64,000 nucleotides of DNA from Albibacterium sp963696875 (GTDB lineage Bacteria; Bacteroidota; Bacteroidia; Sphingobacteriales; Sphingobacteriaceae). Shown here one piece after another: positions 46,321-54,655 of the stretch. How positions within the stretch are numbered: position 1 is the first letter of the stretch; every line of letters begins with the position of its first letter. Made by a program: the position numbers and the translations under genes. The stretch lies in the NCBI GenBank assembly GCA_963696875.1, contig CAVOLQ010000002.1:248001-312000 (forward strand), written 5' to 3'. The notes under the pieces were generated by a model. It saw only the letters and a program-made list of their open reading frames with translations, made no database searches and was not told the DNA's origin.

Positions 46321-46691
46321 GAGCAAGCCTTTTTGTCGCTTTATTTAATAGTAAAGAGGAAAGTCCGGGCAACATAGAGCATCCTGCTTCCTAACGGGAA
46401 GGCGCCGGCAGCCGGCGACAGCAAGTGCCACAGAAAATAAACCGTCCCGTTTTGGCGGGATAAGGGTGAAAACGTGAGGTAAGAGCTCACGGCTTTTACG
46501 GGCGACCGTAGATTGCGGTAAACCTCAGGAGTTGAAAGACCAAATAGGTTCTGAAATGAGGGCTGCTCGTTCTCTTTGCCTTCGGCAAATTCAGGATGGG
46601 TAGGTTGTTTGATCTTATCAGCAATGATAGGACTAGATAAATGATAGAATTCAGAACATCTGAAAACAGAACCCGGCTTACAGGTTTGCTT
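46321..46691 (+). ncRNA. rnpB: RNase P RNA, class A
   Basis: Catalytic RNA of RNase P, which matures tRNA 5' ends. The conserved cores are present in order: GAGGAAAGTCCGGGC near the 5' end, GACAGCAAGTGCCACAGAAA, GGGTGAAAACGTGAGGTAAG with the GAGCTCAC hairpin, GATAAATGATAG, and ACAGAACCCGGCTTA near the 3' end. P1 closes with 10 pairs between 46321-46330 and 46682-46691. About 371 bases, a normal size for bacteria. A precise promoter sits directly upstream. Confidence 0.97.
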
Positions 46692-46759
46692 ATTTTATTG
46701 AATTATGCTTTTTTTATTTTGTTTATGCTTACTTTGTTAAATATAACCAAATTACATCA

Positions 46760-48138
46760 ATGTCTTCAAAAAAAAATCAGGCTAAAATTTTAATTATTGA
46801 TGATGAACGGGCTATTCGAAGTACTCTGAGGGAAATTCTCGAATATGAAGAATATGACGTTGAAGATATAGACAACGGAGTTGACGGCATTAGAACTTAT
46901 TAAAAACGAACCCGTCGATCTTGTTCTCTGTGATATCAAAATGAACAATATGGATGGCATAGAAGTGCTTACAGAAGGCTTAGAAATAAAACCCGACCTA
47001 CCATTTATCATGATATCGGGCCATGGTACTATTGAAACAGCAGTCGAAGCTAGCAAAAAAGGAGCCTTCGATTTTATTTCGAAACCACCTGATCTAAATC
47101 GACTCTTAATCACTGTTACGAAATGCTCTGGAAAGGGGAACTCTGGTTACAGAAACCAAGGTATTAAAACGTAGGGTAAGTAAAGTGCGTGAAATTTTAG
47201 GCGAATCAGAAGCTATAGCTAAAATTAAAGAAACCATAGAACGGGTTGCACCCACTGATGCCCGAGTATTAATTACGGGCGCAAACGGAAGCGGAAAAGA
47301 ATTGGTTGCCCGATGGCTTCATGAAAAATCTAATCGTTCAAATGCATCCTTAATTGAGGTAAATTGCGCTGCAATACCTTCAGAACTGATTGAAAGTGAG
47401 TTATTTGGACACGAAAAAGGTTCATTTACTTCGGCTGTAAAACAACGAATCGGAAAGTTTGAGTCAGCCAGATGGCGGAACGCTTTTTTTAGATGAAATT
47501 GGCGACATGAGCCTATCTGCCCAAGCCAAGGTATTGCGTGCCCTGCAAGAAAATAAAATTACCCGTGTAGGTGGCGAAAAGGAAATCAGATGTAGATGTG
47601 CGTGTTATTGCAGCAACTAACAAAGACCTGCTTAAAAGAAATAGAAGTAGGTAACTTCCGTATGGATTTGTACCATCGTTTAAGCGTTATCTTGATTCAT
47701 GTACCTCCACTTCAAGACCGAAGATCAGATATTCCAATTATTGCACAAAAATTTTGTGAGGAAATATGCGAAGAATATGGGTTGCCTGAAAAAAAGATTA
47801 CCGCAGATGCGATGAGTTCACTAATATCGCTCCCTTGGACCGGAAATATAAGAGAATTGCGAAATATGATCGAGAGACTGATAATTTTGAGTGAAAAAAA
47901 TATTACTCAAAAAGATGTAATAACATATGCTAATCCAGGTATTCAAAAACCGTCTAACGGAGAATTTGATATGTTTACCTCTTTTCAAGAATATAAAGAT
48001 CATACTGAACGAAATTTCATTAAATATAAATTAGAAAAAAATTCTTGGAATGTTTCTAAAACGGCAGAAGAAATTGAAATTCAACGAAGCCACTTATATA
48101 GTAAAATTGAAAAGTTCGGACTAAAGAGAGAGGGCTAA
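46760..48138 (+). CDS. NtrC-family sigma-54-type response regulator, five frameshifts
   Basis: Two-component response regulator: receiver domain (Asp pocket in IIDDE and LCDIKM, about residues 10-55), AAA+ domain with Walker A TGANGSGKE, Walker B GTLFLDEIGDM and arginine-finger region, and a C-terminal helix-turn-helix (KTAEEIEIQRSHLYSKIEKFG). The sigma-54 loop, normally GAFTGA, reads GSFTSA. One extra base at each of five sites breaks the frame: near 46886, 47121, 47468, 47585 and 47633; removing them gives exactly 457 residues with uninterrupted family sequence. No sensor kinase gene is adjacent. Either sequencing errors or a recent pseudogene; I favour errors because similar indels hit essential genes nearby. 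Confidence 0.88.
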
Positions 48139-48150
48139 AATTCCGACTTA

Positions 48151-48720
48151 TTAATTCCATGAAGGATTAACCGGAAATTGTGCTATATGGGCATATTTAG
48201 GACCTAGGTTAATAATAACTTCTTTCCATAAATTTTCCTCAGCATGCACAAAAACCAAATCTGGATTAAAGTTGTTACTAATTATCCATGCTTTTTCTTT
48301 CAACTCATCTTGCAATTGCTTTTCCGACCACCCAGAGTATCCTAGAAAAAACTTGATTTCATCACTTTTAATTTTACCATTTTCTAAAAGAAGTTTTAGT
48401 ACTTCAAAATTACCGCCCCAATAAATTCCATCACCTAAATATAACCCGCTGTTTAATCGATCAAAACATTTGTGAATAAATTGTAAGCTGTCCATACCTA
48501 CAGGTCCGCCGATATATAAAGGGAAAGAAATGTCTGGTATATCTTCAATTTCAATAACATCTTTCAAAAACAAACTTGAAGGTTGATTAAGAATCAAGCC
48601 TAGTGTTCCTTTTTCATTACGCTCACAAACCAATATAACTGAACGTGTAAAATTGGGATCCTGCATAAACGGCTCAGATATCAATAAACTCTTTACGGTT
48701 AGGGTGTTTTTATCGGTCAT
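48151..48720 (-). CDS. YqgE/AlgH family protein
   Basis: Cytoplasmic 189-residue protein of the YqgE/AlgH family, whose molecular function is not known (AlgH influences alginate regulation in Pseudomonas). Family signatures: GSLLISEPFMQDPNFTRSVILVC-like start (here KSLLISEPFMQDPNF, residues 10-24), GTLGLILNQP, YIGGPVGMDSLQFIH and FLGYSGWSEKQLQDEL. Convergent with the regulator gene and divergent from pdxH. Confidence 0.92.
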   Translation of the reverse strand: MTDKNTLTVKSLLISEPFMQDPNFTRSVILVCERNEKGTLGLILNQPSSLFLKDVIEIEDIPDISFPLYIGGPVGMDSLQFIHKCFDRLNSGLYLGDGIYWGGNFEVLKLLLENGKIKSDEIKFFLGYSGWSEKQLQDELKEKAWIISNNFNPDLVFVHAEENLWKEVIINLGPKYAHIAQFPVNPSWN

Positions 48721-48845
48721 CTTGTTTTTAACTTAAAAACAGTGTATAGTAGAATATGTTTATAAAAAACAACAATGTAATTTAAATTTATGCAAAAAGA
48801 AAATAGAATACAGAATAAGAACCAATCATCTCTCTTTATATTTAT

Positions 48846-48853
48846 TACTTTTG
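48846..48853 (+). promoter_or_regulatory. Possible -7 box of pdxH
   Basis: TACTTTTG, a full TAnnTTTG match, 28 bases before the pdxH ATG. No clear -33 TTG at the expected distance. Confidence 0.38.
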
Positions 48854-48881
48854 TTATTCGTGAACAAATAACGTAAATACT

Positions 48882-49526
48882 ATGATTATTCCCGAGCTCC
48901 ATAGCATAAGACAAGAATATATAAAAGAAGAGTTGAATGAGGAAAATGTTAATTCAGATCCACTTCAGCAATTTATTAGATGGCTGGATCATGCACTTCT
49001 TTCGAAAGTCTTAGAGCCAAGTGCCATGACGATTGCTACAGTAAATAGTTCGGGTCAACCTTCTGCTAGAACCGTATTATTAAAAAATGTTAATGATAAA
49101 GGGTTCACATTTTACACAAATTACAACAGTCAAAAGGGAAAAGACTTAGCAGAAAACAATCGCATTTCCTTGTTGTTCTTCTGGCCTGAACTTGAAAGGC
49201 AAGTAAGAATAGAAGGAAAAGCAGAAAAGACTTCAATTGAAGAGTCGGTGGCATATTTCCACTCTCGCCCTTTTGGAAGCCAAATAGGTGCCGTAATATC
49301 TCCACAAAGTGAAATTATTGAAAATCGAGAAATATTAAAAAACAAGGTCAAAGAATTAGAACTCAAATATAAGGATAAAGTAGTGCCCATGCCGGAACAT
49401 TGGGGAGGCTATCTTGTAACGCCTCATAAAATAGAATTTTGGCAAGGAGGAGCAAGTCGACTGCACGATCGCTTATTATATACTAAAACAAATCTTGGAT
49501 GGAAAATTCAGCGCTTGGCACCTTAA
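48882..49526 (+). CDS. pdxH: Pyridoxamine 5'-phosphate oxidase
   Basis: FMN enzyme that makes pyridoxal 5'-phosphate from PNP or PMP. The 214-residue protein includes the family segments PSARTVLLKNVNDKGFTFYTNYNSQKG (about 45-71), LFFWPELERQVRIEG, YFHSRPFGSQIGA (about 125-137), WGGYLV and the C-terminal FWQGGASRLHDR. Length is normal. A short hydrophobic ORF and a terminator follow. Confidence 0.96.
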   Translation: MIIPELHSIRQEYIKEELNEENVNSDPLQQFIRWLDHALLSKVLEPSAMTIATVNSSGQPSARTVLLKNVNDKGFTFYTNYNSQKGKDLAENNRISLLFFWPELERQVRIEGKAEKTSIEESVAYFHSRPFGSQIGAVISPQSEIIENREILKNKVKELELKYKDKVVPMPEHWGGYLVTPHKIEFWQGGASRLHDRLLYTKTNLGWKIQRLAP

Positions 49527-49575
49527 TCTACAATGTAACTTTCTAGTTATGCAATCGATTGTTATCTGACGTTTA

Positions 49576-49653
49576 ATGAATAAGATGAAAAAAATACAAC
49601 TATTATTTGCTTTATTATTATTCCTAACTTACCTTAGTCTTATTATAATTTAG
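49576..49653 (+). CDS. Tiny hydrophobic ORF (25 codons)
   Basis: An ATG-initiated frame of 25 residues: a basic start (MNKMKK) and then a single hydrophobic helix ending at TAG. It looks like a bare signal peptide or a one-span micropeptide. A strong terminator begins 18 bases later, then pncB. Could be a leader peptide, a small membrane protein, or the remnant of a decayed exported protein. It may also be chance. Confidence 0.3.
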   Translation: MNKMKKIQLLFALLLFLTYLSLIII

Positions 49654-49670
49654 GTTTATAATTGGTTAGT

Positions 49671-49711
49671 AAAGGTTTCCATTCTCCCCGTTTGGAAACC
49701 TTTCATTTTTT
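49671..49711 (+). terminator. Rho-independent terminator upstream of pncB
   Basis: A perfect 10-base stem (AAAGGTTTCC against GGAAACCTTT), 13-base loop, and a T run at 49705-49711. It closes the pdxH transcript; its position 110 bases before pncB leaves room for a separate pncB promoter, or for attenuation. Confidence 0.88.
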
Positions 49712-49820
49712 AAGTAAAATTGTAAAAAACAAAAACTACGAAACTGAGCTCATAAAGTTTACAATCGAGATCAATGATTCATTCAAGATAGCTTCATTGC
49801 CCCTAAAAGCATTTATTCAA

Positions 49821-51002
49821 ATGAAAAATCAACCATCATCAATCACTAAGTCGATACTCGATAATGATTTTTATAAGTTTACAATGCAACATGCGGTAAT
49901 TAAACTATTTCCCAAAGCAAAAGCCAAATATTCTTTTATCAATCGAGGGGATCATGTTTTTCCCAAAGGATTTGACGACGCATTACGCGAAGCAATTCTG
50001 CAAATGACGTCCTTAAAATTAAGTAAACCTGAAAAAGCATATTTAGCAAAAACCTGCCCTTATCTCGATCCTACCTATTTAGACTTTCTACAAGGCTACC
50101 GTTACGACCCCGAAGAAGTAAAAATTGAACAAACTGGCGGACAATTAAAAGTTAAAATTTCCGGCTATTGGTATAGAACCATAATGTGGGAGGTTCCTAT
50201 TTTATTTTTAATTTGCGAACTTTATTATAAGTTAACAAATCAAAAAAGAATAACCGATACAGAAGTTTCTCTACTTGCCAAAGAGAAAATTGAAAGTTAC
50301 CAAAAACTAGGGATTACAATTGCAGATTTTGGAACGAGAAGAAGACATTCATATGAGGTCCAACGCTTAACAGTACAAGCTCTCCAAAATTTTGGTAGCG
50401 GTACCTTTATAGGGACGAGCAATGTTCATCTGGCAATGCTTTTTAACACCAAACCGATAGGTACACATGCTCATGAATGGTTTATGTTTCATGGAGCAAA
50501 GTATGGATTTAAAATGGCTAATCTTTTAGGGCTTGAACATTGGTCGGATATTTATAGAGGTGATCTAGGCATCGCGCTTTCGGATACGTACACTAGCAAA
50601 GTTTTTTTTTCACAGTTCGATAAGAAATTTACCAAACTCTTTGACGGTGTGCGCCACGACAGTGGTGATCCTATTGAATTCGCAAATCAAACAATAGCAC
50701 ATTATCAACAATTTGGGATCGATCCTCTATCTAAAACCATAATTTTCTCAGATGCATTAAACTTTAAAAAAATTGAAAAGATTGTCACTTATTGCAAAGG
50801 GAAAATTGGAATATCCTTTGGAGTGGGTACCAACTTTACTAACGACGTAGGACTTCAACCCATGAATGTCGTTCTAAAAATGACAGATGCACTACCAGAT
50901 GAAGGACAATGGACATCGGTAGTTAAGCTTTCTGATGAAAAGAATAAAAACACAGGAAATCCTAAAGCAATCACTTTAGCAAAAACAGTATTAGGAATCT
51001 AA
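49821..51002 (+). CDS. pncB: Nicotinate phosphoribosyltransferase
   Basis: Salvages nicotinate to nicotinate mononucleotide for NAD synthesis. Chosen start MKNQPSSITKSILDNDFYKFTMQ places the family motif DNDFYKFTMQHAV at about residue 13; the upstream open frame runs through a terminator and is unlikely to be coding. Other signatures: FGTRRRHSYEVQ, GTSNVHLAM, PIGTHAHEWFMFH and DSGDPIEFANQ. The product has 393 residues, as expected. The methyltransferase gene follows after 5 bases. Confidence 0.95.
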   Translation: MKNQPSSITKSILDNDFYKFTMQHAVIKLFPKAKAKYSFINRGDHVFPKGFDDALREAILQMTSLKLSKPEKAYLAKTCPYLDPTYLDFLQGYRYDPEEVKIEQTGGQLKVKISGYWYRTIMWEVPILFLICELYYKLTNQKRITDTEVSLLAKEKIESYQKLGITIADFGTRRRHSYEVQRLTVQALQNFGSGTFIGTSNVHLAMLFNTKPIGTHAHEWFMFHGAKYGFKMANLLGLEHWSDIYRGDLGIALSDTYTSKVFFSQFDKKFTKLFDGVRHDSGDPIEFANQTIAHYQQFGIDPLSKTIIFSDALNFKKIEKIVTYCKGKIGISFGVGTNFTNDVGLQPMNVVLKMTDALPDEGQWTSVVKLSDEKNKNTGNPKAITLAKTVLGI

Positions 51003-51007
51003 GAACG

Positions 51008-51715
51008 ATGAAAAATGAAGATGTTTATGGTACTGCTTTGTTAGATTATTACACAAATGCAGAAACAGCGCCCTTACTTTTATACACGAACAATAATTCG
51101 GAAAAAGAAGTCATGCCAGTAGACCTTTTCTTTAGAGGCAAAGATGATTTTCCCGAGCAAGAATTAATCGCTTTAGCATTATGTGACGGAAAAGTACTGG
51201 ATGTTGGTGCGGGTGTAGGAAGTCACAGTCTATATTTACAAGATGCCGGCTTCGATGTAACCGCCCTTGAATTGTCTCCTTCGGCATGTGAAATCATGAA
51301 AAAAAGAGGAGTTAAGAAAGTAATAAATGAAAATATCTTCGATTATCAAAATGAAAGGTACGATACCCTTCTTTTTTTAATGAACGGAATTGGTTTGGTG
51401 GAAAATATTAGCGGCTTAAAACATCTTTTCGAACATGCAAAAAATCTATTAAATCCAGGCGGTCAACTATTATTTGACTCTTCCGACGTCAATTATTATT
51501 ATAATAACGAAAAAGATAAACCAGCTCATTACTATGGTGAAATAACTTTCCAGTATGAATACAAAGGCGAAAAAGGAAAGCCATTCGGCTGGCTTTATAT
51601 CGATCAAAATGAACTCATAAAAATAGGAAACCAAGCCGGATGGGTAGTTCAAATACTAGACGAAGATCATCATTATCAGTACTTAGCAAGAATGGAACTT
51701 AAAACTAGTTCTTAA
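51008..51715 (+). CDS. Class I SAM-dependent methyltransferase
   Basis: A 235-residue protein with a seven-strand methyltransferase core: motif I VLDVGAGVGSHSLYL (about residues 62-76), motif post-I VTALELSPSA, and LLFLMNGIGLVENI. The C-terminal 70 residues are less conserved. No substrate can be deduced. It follows pncB after 5 bases and overlaps the convergent mutS gene by 11 bases. Confidence 0.85.
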   Translation: MKNEDVYGTALLDYYTNAETAPLLLYTNNNSEKEVMPVDLFFRGKDDFPEQELIALALCDGKVLDVGAGVGSHSLYLQDAGFDVTALELSPSACEIMKKRGVKKVINENIFDYQNERYDTLLFLMNGIGLVENISGLKHLFEHAKNLLNPGGQLLFDSSDVNYYYNNEKDKPAHYYGEITFQYEYKGEKGKPFGWLYIDQNELIKIGNQAGWVVQILDEDHHYQYLARMELKTSS

Positions 51716-54314
51716 GCACACGCTGAATTTCATCCAATTTCATCAATGCTTCAACAGGGGTTAATGTGTTTACATCTAAGTTATTCAGTAAATCCCGAAT
51801 TTTGATTAAAACAGGATCATCAATTGAAAACATTTGCAATTGATAGGCTTGCTTTTGAACTTTTTTTAGACTGTCTTTAATATCCTTCCCTCCTGTCCGC
51901 TCCTGTTCTAAGCGTTTTAGTATCTCATTTGAACGGTCGAGAATAGCTGTAGGCATTCCCGCCATCTTAGCCACATGAATTCCGAAACTGTGAGCACTTC
52001 CGCCTGGAACAAGCTTTCGCAAGAATATAACCTTGTTACTTAATTCTTTAACAGAAACATTGAAATTCTTAATTCGACTGAAGCTGGTACTAAGTTCATT
52101 TAACTCATGGTAATGCGTTGCAAAGAGCGTCTTCGGTCGGGCGATAGGATTTTGATGTAAATATTCAGCAATGGCCCAAGCAATGGAAATACCATCGTAA
52201 GTACTTGTCCCTCGCCCAATCTCATCCAATAAAATTAAACTTCGCTCCGAGAGGTTATTTAAAATGCTTGCTGTTTCGCTCATTTCCACCATAAAAGTAG
52301 ATTCACCGGCTGATAAATTGTCGGAAGCTCCAACCCTAGTGAATATTTTGTCTACGATGCCGATTTTCGCCGATTTTGCAGGAACAAAACAACCTATCTG
52401 CGCCATAAGCACTATCAATGCTGTTTGACGAAGTAAAGCAGACTTTCCAGACATATTCGGACCCGTAATAATGATTACCTGTTGAATCTCATTATCTAAG
52501 TATACATCGTTAGTAATATACTCTTCCCCAACCGGAAGGTTTTTCTCAATAACAGGATGACGACCACCTTTTATATCAATTTCATATTCATTATTAATCT
52601 CAGGTTTGACATACCCATTCCGCTCGGCTAAGGAAGAAAAATTCAATAAAACATCTAACTCTGCAATCAATTGAGCGTTTAATTGAATAGGCTTTATATA
52701 GTCAAGGAGGAAAAAAAGTAACTCGGAATATATTTTGTTTTCTAAAGCCTGAATCTTCTCTTCAGCACCCAATATCTGTTCTTCATACTCTTTTAACTCT
52801 TCGGTAATATAACGCTCTGCGTTGACAAGAGTTTGCTTTCTTTGCCATTCTACAGGCACCTTATCTTTATGGGAATTGGTTACTTCCAAATAATAACCAA
52901 AGACATTATTGAATGAAATCTTCAATGAAGGAATTCCCGTCTTAAGTGATTCGCGCTTTTGTATTTCTAATAGAAAATCCTTACCACCAAATGCAATCCC
53001 TCGCAACTTATCAAGAGTTTCATCCACACCGTTGGCGATTACATTTCCTTTGATGAGCAAAACTGGAGGTTCAGAATGAATTTCCTTTTCAATCTTTTCT
53101 ATTACAGATGAACATGAATTTAACTGCTCAGAGATAGTTTGAAGTGATCTTGAACCTGACTTTACAATAAGCTCTTTAATTTTGCTAATCGACAATAATG
53201 CTCTTTTCAATTGAACAACTTCTCGTGGATTGGCACGTTGCAAACCAATCTTACTAATTAATCGTTCTAAATCTCCAATCTGGTGAATCTCCCTAATCAG
53301 GAATTCTCTTAGGTCCAGATTCTTCAATAAAAACGAGACCGTATCTAATCTTTTTTCAATAGGTTTCTGATCCTTCAAAGGCATTACAATCCATCGTTTT
53401 AACATACGAGCGCCCATGGGAGAAGAAGTATGGTCCAGCACATCCGACAAAGTGATGGCATTCTCATTTGGAGAATCAATCAATTCTAAATTACGGATGG
53501 TAAAACGATCAAGCCACATGAAGTGCTCTTCTTCAATTCTAGAAACCGTTGAAATATGTTGAAGATTGCGATGTTCTGTTTCATTTAAATAATGTAAAGC
53601 AACTCCGGCCGAAACAATAGCCAGCTTAAGATTATCAATCCCAAAGCCCTTTAATGTTTTTACGTCAAAATGCTTAAGAAGCATATCTTCAGCATAATCA
53701 CCAGTATAAGGCCAATCATCTAAAGTATATGTATAATAAGTATTGCCGAATTTTTGAATAAATTCTTGTTGGTTTTTCTTATTTAAAATGATTTCGGAAG
53801 GCTTTAAACTTTGCAAAAGCTTGTCAATATAACCATACCGACCCTGTGATACCATAAACTCACCAGTGGAGATATCCAAAAAAGCGCAACCGATCTGATT
53901 TTTATCGAAAAACAAAGAAGCTAAATAGTTATTACTTTTCTGTTGTACTATATTATCGCTATAGGACACCCCAGGTGTAACCAATTGAACTACTCCCCTT
54001 TTAACAATGGTTTTAGTAGTTTTGGGATCTTCTAACTGGTCGCAAATGGCCACCCGTTGTCCAGCACGAACTAATTTAGGCAGATAGGTTTCAATGGAAT
54101 GATGAGGGAAACCAGCCAGTTCGGTTTCAGATGTGCTGCCTGCACCTCGTTTTGTCAAAACAATCCCCAAAATATTGGAAGCTTTAATAGCATCCTCACC
54201 AAAGGTTTCATAAAAATCTCCTACTCGAAATAATAATAAGGTACCTGGATATTTTACTTTAATACTATTATACTGTTGCATTAAAGGTGTCTCGCTCTTC
54301 GTTTTTTTGGCCAA
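51705..54314 (-). CDS. mutS: DNA mismatch repair protein MutS
   Basis: Recognises base mismatches and recruits MutL. The 869 residues show MutS domain I with the mismatch-reading Phe in RVGDFYETFGEDA (about residues 30-42), connector and lever domains, clamp, and ATPase with Walker A GPNMSGKSALLRQTA (about 620), LDEIGRGTSTYDG and FATHYHEL. It is full length and intact. Convergent with the methyltransferase gene. Confidence 0.98.
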   Translation of the reverse strand: MAKKTKSETPLMQQYNSIKVKYPGTLLLFRVGDFYETFGEDAIKASNILGIVLTKRGAGSTSETELAGFPHHSIETYLPKLVRAGQRVAICDQLEDPKTTKTIVKRGVVQLVTPGVSYSDNIVQQKSNNYLASLFFDKNQIGCAFLDISTGEFMVSQGRYGYIDKLLQSLKPSEIILNKKNQQEFIQKFGNTYYTYTLDDWPYTGDYAEDMLLKHFDVKTLKGFGIDNLKLAIVSAGVALHYLNETEHRNLQHISTVSRIEEEHFMWLDRFTIRNLELIDSPNENAITLSDVLDHTSSPMGARMLKRWIVMPLKDQKPIEKRLDTVSFLLKNLDLREFLIREIHQIGDLERLISKIGLQRANPREVVQLKRALLSISKIKELIVKSGSRSLQTISEQLNSCSSVIEKIEKEIHSEPPVLLIKGNVIANGVDETLDKLRGIAFGGKDFLLEIQKRESLKTGIPSLKISFNNVFGYYLEVTNSHKDKVPVEWQRKQTLVNAERYITEELKEYEEQILGAEEKIQALENKIYSELLFFLLDYIKPIQLNAQLIAELDVLLNFSSLAERNGYVKPEINNEYEIDIKGGRHPVIEKNLPVGEEYITNDVYLDNEIQQVIIITGPNMSGKSALLRQTALIVLMAQIGCFVPAKSAKIGIVDKIFTRVGASDNLSAGESTFMVEMSETASILNNLSERSLILLDEIGRGTSTYDGISIAWAIAEYLHQNPIARPKTLFATHYHELNELSTSFSRIKNFNVSVKELSNKVIFLRKLVPGGSAHSFGIHVAKMAGMPTAILDRSNEILKRLEQERTGGKDIKDSLKKVQKQAYQLQMFSIDDPVLIKIRDLLNNLDVNTLTPVEALMKLDEIQRVLKN

Positions 54315-54655
54315 TGTTAAGTCGTTTTAAATGGTTTGTAAAAATAGTAAAAATCGGGCTAGAAGGCCAATTATAAACATATATTAAAACCTTTATTGAC
54401 TTTAGGCAATGTACTCACAATCGTTCCAAATAAAATATATTACATACATCAATAATTTATATAAACCCACCAATCTATTGATTATAAATCCATATAGACA
54501 CAACAAATGACATCTTGTCACTATGAGAATTTCGCATTACGAATTTCGTAATCTTAATTTAACGTCATTCTCCTTAAATTTGATTAATAATTCTGCGAAT
54601 GAAGAAACAAATTCCTTTAGTTTGTTTTATCTTAGCAATCCTTTGAATCTAAATT
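54315..54655. other. Intergenic region between mutS and rnr
   Basis: About 340 bases between divergent genes without a supportable ORF. It contains a 17-base palindrome at 54536-54552 (ATTACGAA, T, TTCGTAAT) and a TAAATTTG box at 54575-54582 that could be the rnr -7 element. Confidence 0.5.

Noticed and set aside
46760..48138. Treating the response-regulator gene as a true pseudogene
   Set aside because: All breaks are single-base gains, conserved motifs are otherwise intact, and essential genes nearby show the same type of error.
49662..49820. Upstream extension of pncB
   Set aside because: The 53 extra codons run through a clear terminator hairpin and do not resemble the family; the start at 49821 fits.
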